In this document: positions 15,868-24,409 of the stretch, piece by piece
Numbering within the stretch: the first letter of the stretch is position 1
Layout: each line of letters starts with the position of its first letter
Assembly: GCF_002160755.1 (NCBI RefSeq)
Contig: NZ_NFLE01000020.1
Coordinates: 1-64,000, forward strand
Length of the DNA: 64,000 nucleotides
Direction: 5' to 3'
Source: Lachnoclostridium sp. An14
GTDB taxonomy: Bacteria; Bacillota; Clostridia; Lachnospirales; Lachnospiraceae
Notes under the pieces: generated by a model
What the model saw: only the letters and a program-made list of their open reading frames with translations
What the model was told of the DNA's origin: nothing
Database searches by the model: none
Position numbers and translations under genes: made by a program

Positions 15868-17172
15868 TTACCTGGCTCCGATGGTTACCTGATATTCCAA
15901 TTCCTTATATTCGTCGATCCCTTTTCGTTTCACCGTGATGACTGTGGAAGAACCGGCCTGCAAATTTTCAATCCGGTTCTGCAGCTCCCTCACGGTGCGC
16001 ACCTCTCCCGTGCCGATTCTCACCAGAATGTCGCCGTTCTGGATGCCCGCCTCGTAGGCCGGGCTCTCCGCCGCCACAGCGGTGATGTAAACGCCGGCTG
16101 GCAGTCCACCTTCTTCCATCTCCGCGGTGATGTCCTGGCCCTGGATCCCCAGGTAGGCGGTAGAAAGCCCGTTGCTCATCCGCTCGATGATTCCCTTGTA
16201 ATCGGAAATCCCCGCCACGGCGGTGACGTTCTGGGTATTTTCATTTTTATACTGGTCTGTGACCCAGCCGATCACCTCCCCGGACACATTCATCAGAAAC
16301 GTCCCCATGGGCGCGTTTCCGCTGATGTCCGAATACATGACCCGGATGCTGCCATCGGTGACAGGGACAGATTTCGCTACGTAGCCAATCCCACCGTAGT
16401 CCACGGAATGAACCACACCCACCGGGCTGCCCACGGCGATCACCATATCCCCGATCTTCATCTGATAGGAATTTCCCAGGGTGAGAATCTCCATTTTCTG
16501 CGCCGTCTCCTCGCTCACGTCCGTGCGGTTCACACTCACCACAGCCATGCCGCTGACCCGGTCCGTCTGCTTTTTTGTCCCCACCGCCTCCGCGCCGTCG
16601 TGAAACGTCACCCGGATGGCGTCCGCATCCTCCACGGCCTCCTCCGTGGTAAGGATCAAAAGCTCCGTAGGCGTCTCCGCGATCAGGGCGCCGGCGAAAA
16701 ATCCCGTATTCTCCACAGGATTATTAAACCAGTCCGTCTCGTGCCGGACGGAGTGAACCGTCACGATCCCCTTGTCCGCCTTCTGCGCCAGCTCCTTTAA
16801 AGGCGACAGAATCCGGCTGAAATCTTCCATGGTAAAACGGTAGCTGGACACAGCGTCCTCCACCTGCTGCTCGATGGGCTCCGACGGTTCTGTGGAAACC
16901 TCCGCCTCCGTCACTGCTGCCGTCAGCTCGTCCCTTGGGATGCACACCGTGGAGTCGTCTCCCTGGCTCTCCGTTTCCACAAAGCCTTTAAACAGCGGAC
17001 TGGTAAACGCGAACGTAGCTGCCGCCACCACGCCGAACACCACGGCCAATCCTCCGGCCATGGCCGCCCGCCCGGCGATCTCCCGCCTGGTCATCGGCTG
17101 CTTTACGATTTTCTCTTTTATAAACTGGCGTTTTTCTGCAGGCTCTTTCTCCGGCCCGTTCATCTCTGGCAT
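15868..17172 (-). CDS. HtrA/DegP-like membrane protein with degenerate catalytic triad and PDZ domain
   Basis: 434 residues from ATG 17172 (GGAGG 6 bases upstream). Order: a short charged cytoplasmic segment, one membrane helix (about 37-60), an external trypsin-like fold (about 105-300) and a C-terminal PDZ domain (about 325-430). The fold is recognisable, for example GDMVIAVGSPVG, but the three triad positions appear lost. The region where HtrA has NAHVV reads TTEEAVED, the Asp motif reads SGMAVVSV, and GNSGGP is replaced by GNAPMGT. It is therefore probably a non-catalytic scaffold or sensor outside the membrane. It is separated from yhaM by 80 bases and diverges from mutS2. Confidence 0.85.
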   Translation of the reverse strand: MPEMNGPEKEPAEKRQFIKEKIVKQPMTRREIAGRAAMAGGLAVVFGVVAAATFAFTSPLFKGFVETESQGDDSTVCIPRDELTAAVTEAEVSTEPSEPIEQQVEDAVSSYRFTMEDFSRILSPLKELAQKADKGIVTVHSVRHETDWFNNPVENTGFFAGALIAETPTELLILTTEEAVEDADAIRVTFHDGAEAVGTKKQTDRVSGMAVVSVNRTDVSEETAQKMEILTLGNSYQMKIGDMVIAVGSPVGVVHSVDYGGIGYVAKSVPVTDGSIRVMYSDISGNAPMGTFLMNVSGEVIGWVTDQYKNENTQNVTAVAGISDYKGIIERMSNGLSTAYLGIQGQDITAEMEEGGLPAGVYITAVAAESPAYEAGIQNGDILVRIGTGEVRTVRELQNRIENLQAGSSTVITVKRKGIDEYKELEYQVTIGAR

Positions 17173-17354
17173 AAAACACCTCCTCGGAAAGGGCAAAATC
17201 CTAACTTTATTATACGTAGCTTCTCCCATTTATGCAAGACAGGATTTCTCCGTCGCCCACGCCCGCGGAAACCCTCACGGAAACGTAAGAAAATTGCTGG
17301 TGAAAACCTCTAGGAATTCAAATTGTTTTTTGTTATACTCTAATTGTGATACCA

Positions 17355-17417
17355 GGGTCAAAAGGTCGGAAATCCGATGCAAGCTTGCTTGCAAGAGGAT
17401 TTTTGACCTTTTGGCCC
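17355..17417. repeat. Long hairpin upstream of mutS2
   Basis: Arms 17355-17367 and 17405-17417 pair over 13 positions with one mismatch (GGGTCAAAAGGTC against GACCTTTTGGCCC). Inside, AAATCC/GGATTT and CAAG/CTTG extend the stem. It lies between a TATACT box at 17334 and the mutS2 ribosome site, so it is probably transcribed in the mutS2 leader; it could be a repeat element or an attenuator. Confidence 0.45.
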
Positions 17418-17461
17418 CAACATCTAATCGTTAAACTAGGCAGACAGGTGAGAATAGAAAT

Positions 17462-19837
17462 ATGAATCGAAAAGCATTACGAACACTGGAATACGATAAA
17501 ATCATAGAAACCCTGACCGGCTACGCGGCGTCGGAGCCGGCCAAAGAGCTGTGCCGCAATCTGGTTCCTTCCGCCGACTACAGCGAGATTGTGAAAAACC
17601 AGGCGGAGACCACCGACGCCGTCACCAGGATCCGCCAGAAAGGGAGCGTTTCCTTTTCCGGCATCCGGGACATCAGAGATTCCTTAAAGCGGCTGGACAT
17701 CGGCAGCTCCTTAGGGATCCTGGAGCTTTTGGCCGCCAGCTCCCTGATGACGGCGGCCGCCCGGGTAAAGGCCTACGGCCGTCACGAGGACAGCGAGCTG
17801 CCGGACGACTCCTTAGAGGAGCTGTTTCGCGGCCTGGAGCCTTTGACTCCCGTCAACAACGAAATTAAGCGCTGCATCCTTTCCGAGGATGAGGTGAGCG
17901 ATGACGCCAGCCCGGGACTGCGCCATGTGCGCCGCTCCATGAAGGCCATCCAGGACCGGATCCACACCCAGTTAAACTCCATTTTAAACAGCAGCCGCTC
18001 CTATCTCCAGGACGCGGTGATCACCATGAGGGACGGCCGCTACTGCCTCCCGGTGAAGGCGGAGTACAAAAACCAGGTGTCCGGTATGGTCCACGACCAG
18101 TCCTCCACCGGCTCCACCCTCTTTATCGAGCCCATGGCCATCATCAAGCTGAACAACGACCTGCGCACCCTGGAGATCCAGGAGCAGAAGGAGATCGAGG
18201 CGGTGCTGGCGGACTTAAGCAACCAGCTGGCCCCCTATCAGGAGGAGCTGCGGACAGATCTGGACATTTTAACCCACCTGGACTTCGTGTTCGCCAAGGC
18301 GGCTCTTTCCAGGCATTATAAGTGCAGCGCCCCCATTTTCAACCGGGAACGGCGCATCAATATCAAGGACGGACGCCATCCCCTGTTAGACCCCACGAAG
18401 GTGGTTCCCATCAATATCAATCTGGGAAAGGATTTTGACCTGCTCATCGTCACCGGCCCCAATACCGGCGGCAAAACCGTTTCCTTAAAGACGGTGGGCC
18501 TCTTTACCCTTATGGGACAGGCCGGCCTGCACATCCCGGCCTTTGACGGCTCGGAGCTGGCCGTGTTTGAGGACGTGTTCGCGGACATCGGGGACGAGCA
18601 GAGCATCGAGCAGAGCCTGAGTACCTTTTCCTCTCACATGACCAATATTGTGCAGATTTTGGAGAAAGCGGATTCCAATTCCCTCTGTCTCTTTGACGAG
18701 CTGGGGGCGGGAACGGATCCCACGGAGGGAGCGGCCCTGGCCATTTCCATCCTCTCCTTCCTCCACAATATGCAGTGCCGCACCATGGCCACCACCCATT
18801 ACAGCGAGCTGAAGGTGTTCGCCCTCACCACCCCCGGTGTGGAAAACGCCTGCTGCGAGTTCAACGTGGAGACCCTGCGGCCCACCTACCGCCTGCTCAT
18901 CGGCATCCCCGGAAAGAGCAACGCCTTCGCCATCTCGAAAAAGCTGGGACTTCCCGACTACATCATCGACGACGCGAAGACCCACCTGGAGGCCAAGGAC
19001 GAGACCTTTGAGGACCTGCTGGCCCATCTGGAGGAAAACCGGGTGACCATCGAGAAGGAGCGGGAGGAGATCGAGGCCTACAAAAAGGAAATCGAGGGCC
19101 TGCGCCAAAAGCTGCGCCAGAAAACGGAGCGGCTGGACGAGCGCACCGACGCCCTGATCCAAAACGCCAAGGAGGAGGCCCAGCGCATTCTCCGGGACGC
19201 CAAGGAAACCGCGGACAAGACCATCCGCAACATCAACAAGCTGGGAGATGCCGCCGGCCTCACCAAACAGCTGGAGGCGGAGCGCACCCGCCTGCGGGAG
19301 CAGCTCCAAGGCGTGGAAAAGGATCTCTCCATCGGCGCCAATGCCAAAAAGCCGAAAAAGGCCGTTTCCCCCAAATCCCTCAAGGTGGGGGACGGCGTGC
19401 GGGTTCTGACCATGAATTTAAACGGCACCGTGAGCACCCTGCCAAACGCCAAGGGCGACTTATACGTGCAGATGGGCATTCTCCGCTCCCTGGTCAACAT
19501 CAAGGACATCGAGCTTTTGGATGAGCCGGCAGTCACCGGCCCCACCCTGTCAAAGACCGGCAGCGGCAAGATCAAAATGTCCAAATCCAGCACCATCTCC
19601 CCGGAGGTGAACCTGATCGGCATGACGGTGGACGAGGCGCTCCCTGTACTGGACAAATATTTAGATGACGCCTACCTGTCCCATTTAAACCAGGTGCGCG
19701 TCGTACACGGCCGCGGCACCGGCGCCTTAAAAGCCGGGGTGCACAAACATTTAAAGAAATTAAAATACGTAAAGGATTTCCGTCTGGGCGAATTTGGGGA
19801 AGGCGACTCAGGCGTGACCATTGTGACATTCAAATAG
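17462..19837 (+). CDS. mutS2: Endonuclease MutS2
   Basis: 791 residues, full length for the family. ATPase core: GPNTGGKTVSLKT (Walker A, about 333-345), DIGDEQSIEQSLSTFSSHM, LFDELGAGTDPTEGAAL (Walker B) and TTHYSELK. A coiled-coil rich in Glu/Lys/Arg (about 515-620) is followed by a C-terminal Smr nuclease domain with VVHGRGTGALKAGV. There is no N-terminal mismatch-binding domain, so this is MutS2 rather than MutS. MutS2 proteins act on recombination intermediates or collided ribosomes in different bacteria. A two-component system follows 25 bases later. Confidence 0.95.
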   Translation: MNRKALRTLEYDKIIETLTGYAASEPAKELCRNLVPSADYSEIVKNQAETTDAVTRIRQKGSVSFSGIRDIRDSLKRLDIGSSLGILELLAASSLMTAAARVKAYGRHEDSELPDDSLEELFRGLEPLTPVNNEIKRCILSEDEVSDDASPGLRHVRRSMKAIQDRIHTQLNSILNSSRSYLQDAVITMRDGRYCLPVKAEYKNQVSGMVHDQSSTGSTLFIEPMAIIKLNNDLRTLEIQEQKEIEAVLADLSNQLAPYQEELRTDLDILTHLDFVFAKAALSRHYKCSAPIFNRERRINIKDGRHPLLDPTKVVPININLGKDFDLLIVTGPNTGGKTVSLKTVGLFTLMGQAGLHIPAFDGSELAVFEDVFADIGDEQSIEQSLSTFSSHMTNIVQILEKADSNSLCLFDELGAGTDPTEGAALAISILSFLHNMQCRTMATTHYSELKVFALTTPGVENACCEFNVETLRPTYRLLIGIPGKSNAFAISKKLGLPDYIIDDAKTHLEAKDETFEDLLAHLEENRVTIEKEREEIEAYKKEIEGLRQKLRQKTERLDERTDALIQNAKEEAQRILRDAKETADKTIRNINKLGDAAGLTKQLEAERTRLREQLQGVEKDLSIGANAKKPKKAVSPKSLKVGDGVRVLTMNLNGTVSTLPNAKGDLYVQMGILRSLVNIKDIELLDEPAVTGPTLSKTGSGKIKMSKSSTISPEVNLIGMTVDEALPVLDKYLDDAYLSHLNQVRVVHGRGTGALKAGVHKHLKKLKYVKDFRLGEFGEGDSGVTIVTFK

Positions 19838-19861
19838 ACACCAATGCTAAGGAGGATCTGT

Positions 19862-20572
19862 ATGGCCGAGAAACAAAAAGTGCTGATCGTAGACGATGAC
19901 GAGAACATCGCCGAACTGGTTTCTCTCTATCTGATGAAGGAATGCTATGAGACCAAGATCGTAACGGACGGGGAGGCCGCCCTGCGGGAATTTCCCCTGT
20001 TTAAACCGAACATCATCCTGCTGGACCTGATGCTGCCGGGCATCGACGGCTACCAGGTCTGCCGGGAGCTGCGGGCCACTTCCCAGGTGCCCATCATCAT
20101 GCTCTCCGCCAAGGGAGAGATCTTTGACAAGGTGCTGGGGCTGGAGCTGGGGGCCGACGACTATATGATCAAGCCCTTTGACTCCAAGGAGCTGGTGGCC
20201 CGGGTGAAGGCGGTGCTGCGCCGCTATCAGCCCCCTGTGATCCAGCCTGCCGCCGTTTCCGATCAGCAGGGAGAGTACGTGGAGTACCCGGACCTAATCG
20301 TAAACCTGACAAACTATTCCGTGCTCTACAAGGGCCATTCCGTGGAAATGCCCCCCAAGGAGCTGGAACTCCTCTATTTCCTGGCGTCCTCACCGAACCA
20401 GGTATTTACCAGGGAACAGCTTTTGGATCACATCTGGGGCTATGAGTACGTGGGCGACACCAGGACCGTGGACGTACACATCAAGCGGCTGCGGGAAAAA
20501 ATCAAGGATCACGCCAACTGGTCCTTATCCACGGTGTGGGGCATCGGCTATAAATTCGAGGTGAAAAAATAA
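19862..20572 (+). CDS. OmpR/PhoB-family response regulator
   Basis: 236 residues from ATG 19862, with AAGGAGG 7 bases upstream. Receiver domain: acidic pocket VDDDEN, phospho-acceptor Asp in IILLDLMLPG, and Lys in DDYMIKPFDS. A C-terminal winged helix follows (VFTREQLLDHIWGYEYVGDTRTVDVHIKRLREKI). It is phosphorylated by the sensor kinase whose ATG overlaps its stop (TAATG). Targets and signal not evident from the window. Confidence 0.93.
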   Translation: MAEKQKVLIVDDDENIAELVSLYLMKECYETKIVTDGEAALREFPLFKPNIILLDLMLPGIDGYQVCRELRATSQVPIIMLSAKGEIFDKVLGLELGADDYMIKPFDSKELVARVKAVLRRYQPPVIQPAAVSDQQGEYVEYPDLIVNLTNYSVLYKGHSVEMPPKELELLYFLASSPNQVFTREQLLDHIWGYEYVGDTRTVDVHIKRLREKIKDHANWSLSTVWGIGYKFEVKK

Positions 20573-21978
20573 TGCGCCTTCACTCTCTGTACGCCAAGTT
20601 CCTCCTGGGCTACCTGCTGTTCGGGCTGCTGGGGTTTATCGCCATTTCCACCTTTTCCTCCGGGATGATCTACGACTATCTCCTGGAGCGGCAGTCCGCC
20701 TCCCTGTACGCCGAGGCCAATGAAATCGCCTCCCGCTACAGTGAGATCTACCGGGGCGGAAACAGGAACGCGGAGGAGGCAAATTCCAACATTGCCACCA
20801 TCGCCTCTTTCCTAAGCTCCGACATCTGGGTGGTGGACCGTCAGGGCGTGCTGATCCTGGACACGGGAAACCGGTACGGGGCCGGCGTTTCCATCCCCGG
20901 CTTTGACCCGGCAGCGGAGAAGGATCCCTACGCCATCGGAACTTATTACGGGATGTATAATCAGGAAATGCTCACCGTCTCCGCCCCCATCACCGGCAAC
21001 TACAACACCTACGGCTACGTGATCATTCACCTGCCTCTCAGCGAGATCCAGGACACGAGGACGGGGATTTTGAACCTGACCTACATCACGGCGGCGGTGC
21101 TCTACGGCCTGTCCCTGATCATCCTTCTGCTCTTTACCAAGGTGGTGTACCTGCCCTTAGTAAAGATCCGCGAGGGGGCGAACGAGTACGCCGCCGGAAA
21201 CTTAAACTACAAAATCAACGTGGATTCCCAGGACGAGATGGGCTATCTGTCCGCCACCTTAAACTATATGTCTGGGGAGCTGAACAAGATGGAGGAGTAC
21301 CAGCGCACCTTTGTGGCCAACGTCTCCCACGACTTCCGTTCTCCCCTGACCTCCATCAAGGGGTATCTGGAGGCCATTATCGACGGCACCATCCCCCCGG
21401 AAATGCAGGAAAAGTACCTGAAACGGGTGATTTCCGAGACGGAGCGGCTGAACAAGCTGACCCAGAGTATGCTGACCCTCAATTCCCTGGACAGCAAGGG
21501 CTATCTCTCCCGCTCCAACTTTGACATCAACCGGGTCATCAAGGACACAGCCGCCTCCTTCGAGGTCACCTGCAACGCCCGGGGGATCACCTTCGACCTG
21601 ACCTTTTCCGCCCCCACGGAGATGGTTTACGCCGACCTTGGAAAAATCCAGCAGGTGCTCTACAACCTGATCGACAACGCCATCAAGTTCAGCCACGACA
21701 ATTCCGTGATCTACATCCAGGAATCGGTCCGCCACGAGAAGGTGTTTGTGTCCGTAAAGGACACCGGCATCGGCATTCCGAAAGACAGCCTGAAAAAGAT
21801 CTGGGAGCGGTTTTACAAATCCGATCTGTCCCGGGGAAAGGATAAAAAGGGCACGGGGCTGGGCCTCTCCATCGTGAAGGAGATCGTCCAGGCCCACGGA
21901 GAAAATATCGACGTGATCAGCACGGAGGGCGTGGGGACGGAGTTTATTTTCAGCCTGCCGAAGGCGGGGAATCTGTAG
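20572..21978 (+). CDS. Sensor histidine kinase with HAMP domain
   Basis: 468 residues. Membrane helix at about 9-31, external sensing region to about 160, second helix at about 162-185, then HAMP (PLVKIREGANEYAAGNLNYKI). The H-box is VSHDFRSPLTSIKGYLEA, the N-box NLIDNAIKFS, with G-boxes DTGIGI and GTGLGLSIV. Start and stop overlap with the response regulator couples the pair. It autophosphorylates on His and passes phosphate to the partner. The external domain carries no obvious known sensor signature. Confidence 0.93.
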   Translation: MRLHSLYAKFLLGYLLFGLLGFIAISTFSSGMIYDYLLERQSASLYAEANEIASRYSEIYRGGNRNAEEANSNIATIASFLSSDIWVVDRQGVLILDTGNRYGAGVSIPGFDPAAEKDPYAIGTYYGMYNQEMLTVSAPITGNYNTYGYVIIHLPLSEIQDTRTGILNLTYITAAVLYGLSLIILLLFTKVVYLPLVKIREGANEYAAGNLNYKINVDSQDEMGYLSATLNYMSGELNKMEEYQRTFVANVSHDFRSPLTSIKGYLEAIIDGTIPPEMQEKYLKRVISETERLNKLTQSMLTLNSLDSKGYLSRSNFDINRVIKDTAASFEVTCNARGITFDLTFSAPTEMVYADLGKIQQVLYNLIDNAIKFSHDNSVIYIQESVRHEKVFVSVKDTGIGIPKDSLKKIWERFYKSDLSRGKDKKGTGLGLSIVKEIVQAHGENIDVISTEGVGTEFIFSLPKAGNL

Positions 21979-22043
21979 GGAAGAACCGGCACAGTGAAAA
22001 TGAATACGCGCCGCGGTACACAGACAATGGGACAAACATTGTG

Positions 22044-22070
22044 AAAATGCGTACGCCGCGGCGCATTTTT
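22044..22070 (+). terminator. Terminator of the two-component operon
   Basis: AAAATGCG (22044-22051) pairs with CGCATTTT (22062-22069), ending in five T residues, 65 bases after the kinase stop. A related string (GTGAAAATGAATACGCGCCG) occurs just upstream at about 21994, suggesting a local duplication. Confidence 0.6.
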
Positions 22071-22073
22071 CGA

Positions 22074-22102
22074 TTGACATATATAGATAATCAATATATA
22101 AT
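22074..22102 (+). promoter_or_regulatory. Strong sigma-A promoter of the padR operon
   Basis: Consensus TTGACA (22074-22079), 17-base spacer, consensus TATAAT (22097-22102). Confidence 0.75.
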
Positions 22103-22126
22103 TAATTTCACAGTATATCGGTGTTC

Positions 22127-22147
22127 TACATATGAACTCTATATGTA
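22127..22147 (+). promoter_or_regulatory. Putative PadR operator
   Basis: Inverted repeat TACATAT-N7-ATATGTA just downstream of the promoter and upstream of padR. ATGT/ACAT-type dyads are typical PadR sites, so autoregulation is likely. Confidence 0.5.
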
Positions 22148-22178
22148 ACTATTCGCGCCGGTGAAAGGAGGACGTTTT

Positions 22179-22526
22179 ATGGCAGTTGACAAAAGTCTCA
22201 TATCCGGCAGTACCACGCTGCTCATTCTAAAACTGTTGTCCGAAAAGGAAATGTACGGCTACGAGATGATCGACACTCTGGCCAAGCGGTCTGAAAACGT
22301 GTTTGAGCTGAAGGCCGGCACCCTCTATCCCCTGCTCCACACCCTGGTTTCCCAGGGCCATCTCACCTGCCGGGAGCTGGACTGTTCCGGCAAAATCCGG
22401 AAATATTACCGCATCACCAAGGAGGGGCGCCGGTTTCTCCGGCAGAAGACGGAGGAGTGGAACGAGTACGCCGGGGCCGTGGCACGGGTGCTGAGCTTTG
22501 GAGGAAATGCCTATGGGACTGTCTGA
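22179..22526 (+). CDS. PadR family transcriptional regulator
   Basis: 115 residues from ATG 22179 (AGGAGG 7 bases upstream). Winged helix with LILKLLSEKEMYGYEMIDTL, FELKAGTLYPLLHTLVSQG and the wing KIRKYYRITKEGRRFL. It overlaps the HAAS/SEDS gene by 14 bases, a pairing in which PadR usually represses its membrane partner's operon. The inverted repeat behind the promoter is its probable binding site. Confidence 0.9.
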   Translation: MAVDKSLISGSTTLLILKLLSEKEMYGYEMIDTLAKRSENVFELKAGTLYPLLHTLVSQGHLTCRELDCSGKIRKYYRITKEGRRFLRQKTEEWNEYAGAVARVLSFGGNAYGTV

Positions 22527-23868
22527 TTACCTGAATACCCTGACGGCTCAGATGCGCTGCAAAAAGGCCAGGTCTCTGGTGGCGGAGGAGATTTCCGCCC
22601 ACATTTTAGACCAGAAAGAGGCGTTTATGGCCGGCGGGATGGACGAGGATGCGGCGCTGAAGGAAAGCATCCGCCAGATGGGAGACCCGGTGACCGTGGG
22701 CATGGAGATGGACCGGATCCACCGGCCGCGCCCTGACTGGAAATTTCTCATTTTCATCGCTGTTTTCAGCGTCATCGGCCTGTTTTTGCAGTATGAGATG
22801 AACCAGCTGTCCATAGATTACACATACGTTGACTATTTCCCAAGACACTGTGTTTATACCGTCGTGGGACTGATTGTGATGGCGGTTCTGTATTTTCTGG
22901 ACTACACCATCGTGGGGAAATACGCCCTCCGTTTCTGGGGGCTGCTCACCGTCTATTTTTTGTGGGCCGGCCTGTTCGCGCCGCTGCGAAACGGCAGCCA
23001 TGGCTACATCCAGCTCACCCTTTACCTGTACGTGCCGGTTTTCGCGGGACTGCTCTACCGCTACCGGATGCAGGGCTGGAGAGGGCTCTGCAAATGCCTG
23101 CTGCTGTTTGTGTTCACCGCTCTCCTCGGCATCCGGTGCACCGGCTTATACAACGTAACCGCCTTCCTGTCCCTGACCATCCTCATTATGATCACGGCGG
23201 CGGTGCACCGGGGGTGGTTTGGCGTTCCAATAAAACGGACGATCGGGCTTTTGTGGGCGGCGGTCTGCCTGGCACCCATTCTCTTTATCTGCCTTGGGGG
23301 TCTGGCGGCGTACCAGTATGACCGGCTGATGGCCATGATTTCCATGTTCTCCGGCCGTGGAGACACCACCTTCAATTATGTCGCCCACGCGGCCCAAGAG
23401 CTGCTCTCCGCCGCAAAGCCTCTGGGGAACTCCGGCAGTTCCATCGCGGAGCGCCTGCCCTATATCTTCACGGATTACATTTTCACGTACGTGGTCTCCT
23501 GCTACGGCTATCTGGCGGGAGCCGCCGTGGTGCTGGCCCTCTTAGGCGGCGTGGCCCGCATTTTCCGCCTCTCCTCCCGCCTCACCAACGAGCTGGGATG
23601 GATGATCAGCTTTGGCTGCGGCTGCGTGTTCGGCATCGAAACCCTCCACTACATCCTGACCAACTTCGGCATCCTCATCTTCGCCCAGACCTATCTCCCG
23701 TTTTTCTCCTACGGGCTGCGGGCGTCCATCCTCACTTACAGCTTTTCCGGCCTGCTTTTGAGCATTTACCGGTATAAGGACGTGGTGGGGGAGGTGCGAA
23801 AGTTTCCGGAGTTTAAGACAAAAGTGCGGGTGAAGGTGAAGTTGGAAGTGGAGAAAGAGGAGGAATGA
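22513..23868 (+). CDS. HAAS-type permease-prefix domain fused to SEDS (FtsW/RodA-like) membrane protein
   Basis: 451 residues from ATG 22513, with GGAGGA 8 bases upstream inside padR. Residues 1-70 form the helical HAAS/permease-prefix domain (SDYLNTLTAQMRCKKAR, GMDEDAALKESIRQMGDP). About ten membrane helices follow. The C-terminal part matches SEDS proteins, including LPYIFTDYIFTYV, where the Asp corresponds to the RodA catalytic residue, and LPFFSYGLRAS. SEDS members polymerise lipid II glycans. This one is under PadR control rather than in a cell-division cluster, so a conditional envelope role is likely. It ends with a charged Lys/Glu/Val tail. Confidence 0.8.
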   Translation: MGLSDYLNTLTAQMRCKKARSLVAEEISAHILDQKEAFMAGGMDEDAALKESIRQMGDPVTVGMEMDRIHRPRPDWKFLIFIAVFSVIGLFLQYEMNQLSIDYTYVDYFPRHCVYTVVGLIVMAVLYFLDYTIVGKYALRFWGLLTVYFLWAGLFAPLRNGSHGYIQLTLYLYVPVFAGLLYRYRMQGWRGLCKCLLLFVFTALLGIRCTGLYNVTAFLSLTILIMITAAVHRGWFGVPIKRTIGLLWAAVCLAPILFICLGGLAAYQYDRLMAMISMFSGRGDTTFNYVAHAAQELLSAAKPLGNSGSSIAERLPYIFTDYIFTYVVSCYGYLAGAAVVLALLGGVARIFRLSSRLTNELGWMISFGCGCVFGIETLHYILTNFGILIFAQTYLPFFSYGLRASILTYSFSGLLLSIYRYKDVVGEVRKFPEFKTKVRVKVKLEVEKEEE

Positions 23869-23870
23869 AA

Positions 23871-23919
23871 AACAGCAGATGCGTTGCCCTTTTGGGTGTT
23901 CGCATCTGCTGTCTTTTTT
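23871..23919. terminator. Bidirectional terminator between convergent genes
   Basis: AACAGCAGATGCG pairs with CGCATCTGCTGT across a 17-base loop, with T-runs on both outer sides. It serves the SEDS gene (plus) and the PNPOx-like gene (minus). Confidence 0.7.
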
Positions 23920-24313
23920 ACAGCTCCTTCTTATTCTCTCCCCCCGGCGTCGTCACAATCACCTTCTCCGGCGTAATAATCAATGCGCCTTTCGCCGTGG
24001 CGGCTCCGTGAAACATTTCCTCCACCATGGCCTTAAACGCGTTCACCACCTCGCCTTCGGTGACGTACTCCGCCCGGCCTTTGATCTGATAGCCTTCCAG
24101 GTTCTGGGGGTTGTAGGCAGAAATGGCGATGCGGCCGTCGTTTGCCTGAAGGTTGTTTAACGTGGTCTCCAGGAACACGTCGCCTACCAGCAGCTTTCCG
24201 TCCTCCGTCACATCCTTAAACGCCACCGGAACCACATTCGGCTCATTTCCGGCGCAGGTGGCCAGATCCCACAGGCTTTCCTTTAATACCTTTCTCACAT
24301 TCTCGTTTAACAT
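23918..24313 (-). CDS. Pyridoxamine 5'-phosphate oxidase-like flavin-binding protein
   Basis: 131 residues from ATG 24313, with AGGAGG 8 bases upstream. The split-barrel fold of the PNPOx family is suggested by VVPVAFKDVTEDGKLLVGDVFLETTLNNL, DGRIAISAYNPQNLEGYQIKGRAEYV and the C-terminal GALIITPEKVIVTTPG. Short single-domain members bind FMN or F420-like cofactors and reduce diverse substrates; they are usually not vitamin B6 enzymes. It is monocistronic and convergent with the SEDS gene. Confidence 0.75.
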   Translation of the reverse strand: MLNENVRKVLKESLWDLATCAGNEPNVVPVAFKDVTEDGKLLVGDVFLETTLNNLQANDGRIAISAYNPQNLEGYQIKGRAEYVTEGEVVNAFKAMVEEMFHGAATAKGALIITPEKVIVTTPGGENKKEL

Positions 24314-24409
24314 GGCACTTACCTCCTGAGTGTTTTCTTTGTTTTTAAACTGCACTCAGTGTAGGACAGCTGCGGGGGAAAAACAAGATATTAAGAAGTT
24401 TGTGAGTCA

